This document shows, piece after piece, positions 36,107-42,687 of a stretch of DNA of 42,687 bases. The translations under genes were made by a program, and so were the position numbers. Under the pieces are notes generated by a model. The model ran no database searches and was not told the origin of the DNA. It saw only the letters and a program-made list of their open reading frames with translations. The first letter of the stretch is position 1. Each line of letters opens with the position of its first letter. The stretch comes from Flammeovirgaceae bacterium (lineage in GTDB: Bacteria > Bacteroidota > Bacteroidia > Cytophagales > Cyclobacteriaceae): NCBI GenBank assembly GCA_024638265.1, contig JAHEKQ010000022.1, forward strand, positions 1 through 42,687, read 5' to 3'.

Positions 36107-36331
36107 ATGAAAACGATAAACTACAATCCAAGTCCCCTTGAAGTAAATATTGCAGAAGCATTAAAAGGACTGGAAAAAACCATTGACAAAGAACTCAGTG
36201 GCTTTGAGATCATTAAGGTGGAGAATAAAATCAATGAAGATAATCCCATGGTCAAGTTCTACTTCCTCGACAACGACGGAGATCCCCACGAGGTGGTATT
36301 GAAGATCATACAATTGCCTGACAAATTCTGA
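36107..36331 (+). CDS. Conserved-looking small protein, 74 aa, unknown function
   Basis: A soluble, charged protein beginning MKTINYNPSPLEVNIAEALKGLEK, with a predicted N-terminal helix and then two or three beta strands (KVENKINEDNPMVKFYFLDND, EVVLKIIQL). The frame is open back to 36047, but the ATG at 36107, 2 bp after the fabH stop, gives the natural start. It is not recognised as a named domain. It lies inside the fabH-S41 protease unit, with 40 bp to the next start. Confidence 0.7.
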   Translation: MKTINYNPSPLEVNIAEALKGLEKTIDKELSGFEIIKVENKINEDNPMVKFYFLDNDGDPHEVVLKIIQLPDKF

Positions 36332-36371
36332 TCGAACATATTTGTCTTTCCTTTCGTTGAGAATAAAGACG

Positions 36372-38030
36372 ATGAAATCCGGACTTAAAATATTAAGGAC
36401 CCTTTTGTTACCGGTGGCAATTCTGCTGATCCTCTGGGCTTTCAGCTATACTTCTAATAACCGGTATTTCGAGATTGCTAAAAGTCTTGAGTTGTATAGC
36501 GATGTCTACAAACAAGTGAATGACTTCTATGTAGATGAGCCCAATCCGGATATTCTGATGGAAACGGGATTGAAGGGTATGTTAAATTCACTGGATCCCT
36601 ACACTACCTATATTCCTATTGAAAGAGTGGTGGAGGCTTCACAGGCTCAGGGAGAACAATATGCGGGTATCGGCGCAACGGTTATCTATAAAGGGGGCAA
36701 GACCATCGTGGACATGATACCCAAAGACTCCCCTGCTGCCCGAAGAGGCCTTCAAACGGGGGACATTATCGAAGAGGTTGAATCAATAAATATTTCTGGT
36801 ATGGATCCGGAGGATATTGAGCGGATTCTCAAAGGCCAGGCAAATACTAATGTAACCCTCACTCTAAGAAAGTATGGAGGGGAAGAACCCATTAAAATCA
36901 CAGTCCCAAGGACCAGATTAGAAAGGAAAAATGTATCTACATTCCTCATGCTCCCCGGTGATATCGGCTATATCAAATTATCCATATTCAGTTTTAAGGC
37001 AGCGCGTGAAGTCCGTAATGCGGTGATCGATTTAAAGGAAAAAGGCGCAAAGGGTATTATCCTCGACCTTAGGGGAAATGGTGGTGGACTACTCAATGAA
37101 GCGATCAGCATAGTCAACATTTTTGTTCCAAGGGGAAATGAGGTAGTTACGACACGGGGAAAGATTGTGGAAAATAACCGGACTTATTCCACACTCCAGT
37201 CTGCTACTGATACAGAAATCCCCCTGGTAGTCTTGGTGAATTCAAGAAGTGCCTCAGCCTCTGAAATTGTAGCGGGTACCTTGCAGGACTATGACCGTGC
37301 GGTGATCCTTGGAACAAAATCCTTCGGTAAAGGACTGGTTCAAGGTTTTTTTCCTCTATCCTACAATGCACAATTGAAAGTAACTACCGCCAAATACTAT
37401 ACACCCAGCGGGCGGTGCATCCAGGCACTTGACTATTCCAATCGGCAGGCAGATGGCAGCGTGGGAAAAGTGCCCGATAGCCTGAAACAGAAATTTTATA
37501 CAAGGAACAGCCGGGTGGTATTTGATGGCGGGGGTGTTGACCCGGATGTACTCAAACGGGGAGAGATTATGCCTCCATTGCTCAAGTCACTTACCAGCGA
37601 CCTCGTTATTTTTGATTTTGCCACCAGGTTCCGAAATGAAAACGATTCAATCCCCGGGCCCAGGGAATTTGAAGTGGACGATCGATTGCTTTCTGAGTTC
37701 AGGAATTACATGGACCGACGTGAGTTCAAATATTCCACACAACTTGAAAGTGAAATTGAGTCACTTAAGGAAACAGCTGCCCAAGAGAAATACCTTGACT
37801 ATGTTAACCAAAGCATGACCTCGCTTGGCGATCAATTGCTTGAACTCAAGGGAAAGGATTATGAACGGCACCGAGAGCTCATTCGAAAAGAACTTCAGAA
37901 AGAGATTATTCAGAGGTATTACTTCGAGACCGGCGTGGTAGAATCAACGCTGGATAACGATGAGTGGATCGACGAATCGATCGGGATTCTGAATAATGCA
38001 GAGAAGTACAAAAGCATCCTGGGTTTCTAG
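36372..38030 (+). CDS. C-terminal processing peptidase, S41 family
   Basis: Tail-specific protease of 552 residues, anchored or exported by a hydrophobic N-terminus (about 8-25). A PDZ domain covers about 95-180 (YAGIGATV, then LQTGDIIEEVESINISGM). The catalytic core holds LDLRGNGGGLLNEA (232-244), S295 in NSRSASASEIVAG and K320 in GTKSFGKGLVQG. The Ser-Lys spacing of 25 residues equals that of characterised CtpA/Prc enzymes. A long C-terminal helical extension follows. A TTG at 36342 would add 10 residues, but the ATG at 36372 fits the signal region better. The stop overlaps the stop of the convergent AsmA gene by 4 bp. Confidence 0.93.
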   Translation: MKSGLKILRTLLLPVAILLILWAFSYTSNNRYFEIAKSLELYSDVYKQVNDFYVDEPNPDILMETGLKGMLNSLDPYTTYIPIERVVEASQAQGEQYAGIGATVIYKGGKTIVDMIPKDSPAARRGLQTGDIIEEVESINISGMDPEDIERILKGQANTNVTLTLRKYGGEEPIKITVPRTRLERKNVSTFLMLPGDIGYIKLSIFSFKAAREVRNAVIDLKEKGAKGIILDLRGNGGGLLNEAISIVNIFVPRGNEVVTTRGKIVENNRTYSTLQSATDTEIPLVVLVNSRSASASEIVAGTLQDYDRAVILGTKSFGKGLVQGFFPLSYNAQLKVTTAKYYTPSGRCIQALDYSNRQADGSVGKVPDSLKQKFYTRNSRVVFDGGGVDPDVLKRGEIMPPLLKSLTSDLVIFDFATRFRNENDSIPGPREFEVDDRLLSEFRNYMDRREFKYSTQLESEIESLKETAAQEKYLDYVNQSMTSLGDQLLELKGKDYERHRELIRKELQKEIIQRYYFETGVVESTLDNDEWIDESIGILNNAEKYKSILGF

Positions 38031-40522
38031 CGCTGGTTATTATCTTCCCAATCAAAAAATTCATCCTCATCCAATACCAGCTTCTTCTTCTTGTCCTGAC
38101 TTTTTTTCTTAAATGCCTCCTTCAATTCCTTCACCTCGTTTTTCAGGCTTGTGACCATCTGGTTTTTCATTCCCTGCTTATCAAGGGCGACGATATAATC
38201 ATCTGCCGTTCCTGTCAATAACAAGTGAATTTTCGGCACGCCTGTGCCATCATCCTCAATTGCCCCAAATACCTCATCCTTGTCAATCTTACGTGTATGC
38301 ACTAAAGGGGCGACAATCTTAAAATTTATCCGGTGATCAAACGTATAAGTACCACCGATTGTAATACTGGTGACATTTGATTTTACTTCCATTCTCGGAA
38401 GGTAAATCACCTGGTTTTCAACATGTATTTCATTTTCGAGGTTGCTGAATCTCAGATACTGAAGGCTGTCATCAGGGATGAACCGCGACAATTCCTGGAT
38501 GGGCTCAAAGCGGTTGAGTTCTCCCCCTTCAATGCTCACATTCATATCCGCCACGAGGCTTTGGGGTATAAACAGGAGGTCCCTGGTAAAACGCATATCT
38601 GCTCTCACATTACTGGTGACGCGACCTCTCAAATTACTGCTTAACAGGAAGTCCTGCCCGAAATCATCGAACACATAGAAAAGGCTGTCGACATGAATGC
38701 CCGAGGTATTGAATTTTGTCAACACATCTACTGTCTCCCCTTTTGTGTCTACAAGACCTTCCAGGAAAACGTCTCCGCCGATCTCGTTGAACTTTATTTT
38801 CTGCAGCATGGCGAGTTGATCTTTTATTTTCAGAACCCCTGAGAGGTTAGTACCGCTGAATCTCCTGAATTTTACAGATCCCACCTGGCAGTCGAATTCC
38901 AGGTTCAGGTAAGGTGAGAAGTAGAGTGAGTAGCTTCCCTCCTGCTTTCCAGTACGTGCCGCCAGTAGTTGATCCATATCCACTTGTGTGGATTTCAATG
39001 AAGCTTTAAGTCTCAATGGCTGGTTGTCCATCAACAGGTAGGAAAGCATATTACTGATCTCACCATCCAGCCGAAAATCACTATCACCAAATCTGCCTGA
39101 CAGGCCTTGCATGGCAATGGTATTCTTGTTGAAAAGAAGTATGCCATTCAATTCATTGAATGACTGATTAATATTTTCAATAGTAAAGCCCACATCCCTG
39201 AGTGTGATCTGGCCATCAGAACTCACCCGATTGATGGTCGCTAATTTTTCCAGGTCTTTCAACCTGCCACTGAAATTGATATCAAGCTGTACCTCCCCTT
39301 CAGAGCCTGTGATTATCTTCTGCGGGATAAACTCCATCAGGGAAGGCACCATAAATTCCCCTGCAAGTGTTAGATCCACTTTTCGGTCCGTAAAATCCCT
39401 AACCCTCAAATTGCCCTTCAAAGGCCGATCGTCAAGGGTACCCGTAAAATTACTGATCGACACCTCTGCCGTTTTAAGATCATTGATAGACTTACTTTTA
39501 TACACCCCATCGAAGCTCGCGTTCGTGATACTCTTTCCGGTAGGCGGGTAGGTAATCCGGGCACCTGATACCCCAAAAGTGCTATTTAAAGAAGGGTACT
39601 CATCGGAATTCAGGTTTCCTTCAAGTTTCAGATCAAAATAAACCTCCCCATCGCTTTTATAATCGGAAAGTGTCTTTGCTACCCCCTCCGGCAAGAGTGA
39701 AACAAGGTTTTGAATCGTCGTATTTTTTCCTGAGAGATTAAAATCGACCCTGCCATTTTTAGAGGGATCATAAGTGCCCGATCCCTCAAAGTCTGCCTCA
39801 TTCAGCGAAAGGGTGGAATTGTTCACCCGGATACGACCCGTGTCGTTGAAATAGTCCAGTGCCGCACTGGTCCTGAACTTCCTACCCTCAATAAATCCAT
39901 TCTTATTGAATCGAAACTTGTTGATCTCCACAATACCTTCAAGTGCTATGACCAGGCTTGAATCCCCCTGCTCAATAGTTGCCTCCAGGTCTTCGCTGAA
40001 AAACCCGAAATCCTGCGCCTTTGGTTGGTGATTCCAATTAACCTTCATGTTTTTAAGTATAAACCGGTTTATTTCAAAGGCCGTTCTCTCACCCCTTTCC
40101 CCTGAGGATTTGGTAATCTGGTAATTGATTTCTCCGCTGCGGTTTACCCTGAAATCAACCATTCCATCATTGATGATCAGGCTGTGAATGGTGTAGTCGC
40201 CACGTATCAGGTTCAACGGGTTCAATCGGCATTCTATTGATTCTGCCGTCAACAGCGAATTCTCGCTGAACTTGTAGCTTTCCTTGATATCCACATCGGC
40301 AAACAGGATCGTGACAAATGGGAAATTGCTGGTGGCATCAATATCCACTGACGATACCCCGATAGGCGTGTTGATGTTCTCATTGAAATTCCTGACTATG
40401 TGAGACTTTATCTTATCGCCGTAAAAATAGAGAGAGAGCATCCCCGCTGAAACGAGAACGATCAGTATGAAGAGTACGTAAAAAAATACCCTTCGCAGAA
40501 TCTTGTATAGTTTTTTCAACAC
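38027..40522 (-). CDS. AsmA-like envelope protein
   Basis: Large protein of 831 residues with an N-terminal transmembrane helix (about 12-34) followed by the AsmA signature: a GDKIKSHIVRNFNENINTPIGVSSVDIDA segment and repeated beta-rich stretches in which the tag 'L x x G x G x Y/F' recurs. The rest of the protein is predicted to be a long beta-groove. AsmA/TamB-family proteins bridge the inner membrane and periplasm and are implicated in moving phospholipid to the outer membrane. The C-terminal 60 residues are lysine- and aspartate-rich. The gene is single, convergent with the S41 protease and with no space for a terminator between. Confidence 0.85.
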   Translation of the reverse strand: MLKKLYKILRRVFFYVLFILIVLVSAGMLSLYFYGDKIKSHIVRNFNENINTPIGVSSVDIDATSNFPFVTILFADVDIKESYKFSENSLLTAESIECRLNPLNLIRGDYTIHSLIINDGMVDFRVNRSGEINYQITKSSGERGERTAFEINRFILKNMKVNWNHQPKAQDFGFFSEDLEATIEQGDSSLVIALEGIVEINKFRFNKNGFIEGRKFRTSAALDYFNDTGRIRVNNSTLSLNEADFEGSGTYDPSKNGRVDFNLSGKNTTIQNLVSLLPEGVAKTLSDYKSDGEVYFDLKLEGNLNSDEYPSLNSTFGVSGARITYPPTGKSITNASFDGVYKSKSINDLKTAEVSISNFTGTLDDRPLKGNLRVRDFTDRKVDLTLAGEFMVPSLMEFIPQKIITGSEGEVQLDINFSGRLKDLEKLATINRVSSDGQITLRDVGFTIENINQSFNELNGILLFNKNTIAMQGLSGRFGDSDFRLDGEISNMLSYLLMDNQPLRLKASLKSTQVDMDQLLAARTGKQEGSYSLYFSPYLNLEFDCQVGSVKFRRFSGTNLSGVLKIKDQLAMLQKIKFNEIGGDVFLEGLVDTKGETVDVLTKFNTSGIHVDSLFYVFDDFGQDFLLSSNLRGRVTSNVRADMRFTRDLLFIPQSLVADMNVSIEGGELNRFEPIQELSRFIPDDSLQYLRFSNLENEIHVENQVIYLPRMEVKSNVTSITIGGTYTFDHRINFKIVAPLVHTRKIDKDEVFGAIEDDGTGVPKIHLLLTGTADDYIVALDKQGMKNQMVTSLKNEVKELKEAFKKKSQDKKKKLVLDEDEFFDWEDNNQR

Positions 40523-40590
40523 AGGGTTACGTCGATGTAAAGTTAAAAAAATAGATCGAACCTAAGGGATATAACGTAAATGCCTTGTAG

Positions 40591-40619
40591 TTTGATATAG
40601 TTCTTGTATTATATATTTG
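40591..40619 (+). promoter_or_regulatory. Promoter of the MscS gene
   Basis: TTTG at 40591-40594 and TATATTTG at 40612-40619, spaced 17 bp, match the Bacteroidota consensus. The start codon is 28 bp further on. Confidence 0.65.
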
Positions 40620-40647
40620 CAGCCCGGTAAACATATAAAACACATTT

Positions 40648-41562
40648 ATGGATAAGTATTTAACGGAAGAATTCTGGAAAGACACCCTTAACAGGGGTAT
40701 CGAATGGTTTATCAATACCCTTCCTTCTGCCCTGCTGATCATCGTCCTGATGTTCATTTCCATCTGGCTTTTCAATAAGCTGATGCGGAGAATACAGAAG
40801 GGAATGATCAAGGCAACCCAGAAGTTGAATGAGGAAGAGGACGCCCTTGAGAAAGAAAAGCGTATCACTACCCTGTCGAATATCATCAGGCAGGTGGGAA
40901 AAATTATCATCTATTCCGTATTTATACTGATTTTCCTGACCAAGTTGGGCTTGAACATTGGCCCGCTCCTTGCAAGTGCCGGTATTGCCGGTCTGGCCGT
41001 TGGTTTCGGTGCCCAGGAACTGGTGCGTGACTTTATATCAGGGTTTTTCATGTTGTTTGAAAACCAGGTTAGGGAAGGTGACGTAGCTGTTATCAACGGA
41101 ACCGGCGGTCTTGTCGAAGAAATTACCTTGAGGACCATAACACTCCGCGATTTCTCGGGGGTAGTTCATATTTTCCAGAACGGAAAGGTCAATACGCTGG
41201 CCAATATGACCAAGGAGTGGTCCGCCATGGTTTTTGATATAGGGGTGGCGTATAAGGAAGACCTCGATAGGGTGAAAAAAGTAATCGCTCAAGTGGGAGA
41301 AGACCTTCAAAAGGACGAAATTTTTGAAGAAAAGATCCTGGAACCCCTCGAAATATTCGGATTAGACAAGTTTGGCGACAGTGCCCTGGTGATACGTGCC
41401 CGTATTAAGACCAAACCAATCGAGCAATGGAATGTCGGCCGTGAATTTAATGGCCGATTGAAAAAAGCCTTCGACAAGGAGAACATTGAGATCCCATTCC
41501 CTCACAGAACCATTTACTGGGGTGATGCGATCAGTCCGTTGAAGTTGAGCAAAGATGAGTAG
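40648..41562 (+). CDS. mscS: Mechanosensitive ion channel, MscS family
   Basis: Small-conductance mechanosensitive channel of 304 residues, opened by membrane tension in hypo-osmotic shock. Two N-terminal helices (about 24-45 and 85-105) precede the pore helix with the glycine/alanine-rich LLASAGIAGLAVGFGAQELV (about 108-127). The beta domain begins REGDVAVINGTGGLVEEITLRTITLRDFSG, and the alpha-beta C-terminal domain ends IPFPHRTIYW, a family hallmark. It is a single gene with its own promoter. An octamer repeat array begins at the base after the stop codon. Confidence 0.95.
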   Translation: MDKYLTEEFWKDTLNRGIEWFINTLPSALLIIVLMFISIWLFNKLMRRIQKGMIKATQKLNEEEDALEKEKRITTLSNIIRQVGKIIIYSVFILIFLTKLGLNIGPLLASAGIAGLAVGFGAQELVRDFISGFFMLFENQVREGDVAVINGTGGLVEEITLRTITLRDFSGVVHIFQNGKVNTLANMTKEWSAMVFDIGVAYKEDLDRVKKVIAQVGEDLQKDEIFEEKILEPLEIFGLDKFGDSALVIRARIKTKPIEQWNVGREFNGRLKKAFDKENIEIPFPHRTIYWGDAISPLKLSKDE

Positions 41563-41682
41563 GTGGATGAGTGAATGGGTGGATGAGTGAATGGGTGGAT
41601 GAGTGAATGGGTGGATGAGTAGATGGGTAAATGGGTGGATGAGTGAATGGGTGGATGAGTAGATGGGTAAATGGGTGGATGG
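41563..41682 (+). repeat. Octamer minisatellite at the 3' end of mscS, 15 units
   Basis: Units are GTGGATGA, GTGAATGG, GTAGATGG and GTAAATGG, all 8 bp, in phase for 120 bp. A 40-bp block of five units is repeated. The array starts directly after the mscS stop and ends 126 bp before tRNA-Val. A degenerate extension continues to about 41715. The pseudo-ORFs on the minus strand (H-P-P-I-H-S-S-T-H) are not genes. Confidence 0.95.
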
Positions 41683-41766
41683 TGGATGAAGAATGGTGGA
41701 AGATGGAGGGAAGATGGTAAGGAGATTTGTTCACATAGTACAATCAAAAAGTCTTCAAGTTAAGTG

Positions 41767-41797
41767 TTTGCAGAAATTGAATTCTATACTACATTTG
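41767..41797 (+). promoter_or_regulatory. Promoter of tRNA-Val
   Basis: TTTG (41767-41770), 19-bp spacer, TACATTTG (41790-41797): an exact match to the Bacteroidota promoter form, 11 bp before the tRNA 5' end. It serves as an internal reference for the other promoter calls. Confidence 0.8.
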
Positions 41798-41808
41798 CAC
41801 TCCCAAAC

Positions 41809-41883
41809 GGGCTCTTAGCTCAGCTGGTTCAGAGCACCTGCCTTACAAGCAGGGGGTCACTGGTTCGAATCCAGTAGGGCCCA
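41809..41883 (+). tRNA. tRNA-Val (anticodon TAC)
   Basis: Acceptor stem GGGCTCT / AGGGCCC (one G-U) with discriminator A. D-arm GCTCAGCTGGTTCAGAGC. Anticodon arm CCTGC-CTTACAA-GCAGG with anticodon TAC. T-arm CTGGTTCGAATCCAG. Length 75 nt, no encoded CCA. A perfect promoter precedes it and a terminator hairpin follows 13 bp after. Confidence 0.97.
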
Positions 41884-42047
41884 CTAGAAAATGAAAGCTC
41901 AACACATAGTGTTGGGCTTTTTTATTGGCATGAATCGAGCTTGCTCAGATGAGTGACAAGAAAAGCCCATAATTCTCGTAAGAGAATGAGCTTTCATTCT
42001 GACCTCGGTGCACAATAGATCAATGAAATTAATCCAGTAGGGCCCAC
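41868..42047 (+). repeat. 17-bp direct repeat of the tRNA-Val 3' end (att-like)
   Basis: AATCCAGTAGGGCCCAC, the last 16 bases of the tRNA plus one, occurs at 41868-41884 and exactly again at 42031-42047, 163 bp away. The DNA between holds no gene, but has two overlapping hairpins, ATTCTC/GAGAAT (41972-41987) and GAATGA/TCATTC (41984-41999), which exclude each other. Duplication of a tRNA 3' end is what integrases of islands leave behind; the short interval would be a relic or a tiny insertion. A partial tandem duplication of the tRNA gene is the alternative. Confidence 0.75.
41896..41922 (+). terminator. Terminator of tRNA-Val
   Basis: AGCTCAACAC (41896-41905) pairs with GTGTTGGGCT (41909-41918; one G-U) and is followed by a T-run. 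Confidence 0.85.
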
Positions 42048-42054
42048 AGTAGAT

Positions 42055-42079
42055 AACTCCATATCTACATGGAGTTTTT
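42055..42079 (+). terminator. Second plus-strand terminator, after the tRNA 3'-end copy
   Basis: AACTCCAT (42055-42062) pairs perfectly with ATGGAGTT (42069-42076), 6-nt loop, then TTT. It lies 8 bp after the second copy of the tRNA 3' end, as a terminator would after a real tRNA, though no complete tRNA precedes it. Confidence 0.8.
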
Positions 42080-42090
42080 CTATTATAAAT

Positions 42091-42118
42091 AAAAAAATCC
42101 CGGGCTTTCACCCGGGAT
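42091..42118 (-). terminator. Terminator of the outer-membrane protein gene
   Basis: ATCCCGGG (42097-42104) pairs perfectly with CCCGGGAT (42111-42118) around a 6-nt loop. On the minus strand it is followed by seven T. It lies 28 bp beyond the stop of the barrel protein gene. Confidence 0.88.
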
Positions 42119-42146
42119 TATTATTGACAAATTGTTCAGGTACCTT

Positions 42147-42687
42147 CTAGAATCCAAGTACGGCTTCGAGGACAAATCCGTTGAATTTTCCATCCTCAAA
42201 CCGGCCACCGATCCAAGCATCACCGCTGTAAGTATTATTTACTACATCGAGTTTGAGAAGCATGTTTTCTGTGATGTACCAGCCACCACCGAAATTAGTT
42301 CTGGTGATTTGTCTTTCGGGGTCACCATCATTGAGTTCCCCTTTGACATCATTGTAGCGGAATCCAAGGTAATACTGTTCATTTCCACCCAATCTGTAGA
42401 GTAATTCCGCACCAAGTTGAGTGAATCCACCACCATCGGTATCGTCACCATTGGCAACAGTTTCAAAAATTCCGAAGAACTCAAGTCCGCCTGCTTTTAC
42501 GAACGGGTTGATCTGGAATGCAGTCTGGTAGTCATAACGTGGATTGTATCGGGGATCAAAGTCTCCACCGCTGGCATCGGTCTGCATGACCCTGTAATAA
42601 CGTGCACCTGCACGGTCACCACCATAGAGGTAATCACGTGTACCTTTGTCTGAACTGGTATAATAGGAGGCTGTCAATCTTGTCCTT
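42147..42687 (-). CDS. Outer-membrane beta-barrel (porin-like) protein, partial
   Basis: The frame is open to the window edge, so only the C-terminal 179 or so residues are present; the apparent TTG start at 42677 is not real. The sequence alternates polar and hydrophobic residues with many Gly, Tyr and Phe, e.g. EQYYLGFRYNDVKGE, TNFGGGWYITENMLLKLDVVNN and the closing FNGFVLEAVLGF. The terminal phenylalanine is the usual barrel-assembly signal. Acidic loops (NGDDTDGGG, LNDGDPERQ) fit outer loops. It is probably a Bacteroidota phosphate- or general-porin-like protein, but substrate cannot be read from this part. Confidence 0.75.
   Translation of the reverse strand, partial: RTRLTASYYTSSDKGTRDYLYGGDRAGARYYRVMQTDASGGDFDPRYNPRYDYQTAFQINPFVKAGGLEFFGIFETVANGDDTDGGGFTQLGAELLYRLGGNEQYYLGFRYNDVKGELNDGDPERQITRTNFGGGWYITENMLLKLDVVNNTYSGDAWIGGRFEDGKFNGFVLEAVLGF

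Noticed and set aside
41514-41747. Minus-strand frames of 70-77 codons rich in H-P-P-I-H-S-S-T
   Set aside because: They are translations of the octamer array and overlap the mscS 3' end; no start signal or normal composition.

Overview
The window looks like a chromosomal segment of a Bacteroidota bacterium, most likely of the order Cytophagales. The evidence is a complete Alternative Complex III (Act) cluster fused to an aa3-type oxidase cluster, a type-B three-gene succinate dehydrogenase, promoters of the Bacteroidota form TTTG-N17..20-TAnnTTTG, tRNA genes without an encoded CCA, and few recognisable Shine-Dalgarno sequences. No phage, plasmid, IS element or CRISPR array is visible.

Layout. 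1-4.3 kb: a minus-strand translesion-synthesis pair, dinB then a short DnaE-type polymerase, preceded by two copies of a palindromic operator. 4.5-8.4 kb: a 33-residue membrane peptide, then sdhCAB with a clear promoter and terminator. 8.4-15.1 kb: three exported minus-strand proteins (metallophosphoesterase, Asp-box beta-propeller, subtilase). 15.1-19.5 kb: a gene-poor, repeat-rich zone with a four-helix-bundle (S23/IVP) protein, two tRNA-Leu genes, a CotH-like/bestrophin-like gene pair, heptamer and octamer minisatellites, DnaA-box-like sites and a probable unrecognised structured RNA. 19.5-33.3 kb: a 12-gene respiratory operon read on the minus strand in the order actABCDEF, ctaCD, ctaB, two subunit III genes, subunit IV. 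33.5-38 kb: an ECF sigma/anti-sigma-like pair, then fabH, a 74-residue protein and an S41 processing protease. 38-42.7 kb: AsmA-like protein, MscS channel, an octamer array, tRNA-Val with a duplicated 3' end, and the 3' part of an outer-membrane barrel gene.

How it works together. Succinate dehydrogenase feeds the quinone pool; Act oxidises quinol and passes electrons through its cytochromes to the cytochrome oxidase, and CtaB makes heme O for that oxidase. The remaining genes mostly concern the envelope, export and mutagenic DNA repair.

The most interesting unexplained items are: (1) a ~345-nt minus-strand RNA candidate at 18320-18665 with GNRA and UNCG tetraloops, a terminator, and a promoter overlapped by a DnaA box; (2) paired 21-bp operators in front of dinB-dnaE; (3) two families of short tandem repeats lying close to all three tRNA genes; (4) a 17-bp duplication of the tRNA-Val 3' end; and (5) a secreted CotH-like, kinase-like protein coupled to a bestrophin-like membrane protein. 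All function calls rest on reading motifs by eye; no database search was made.
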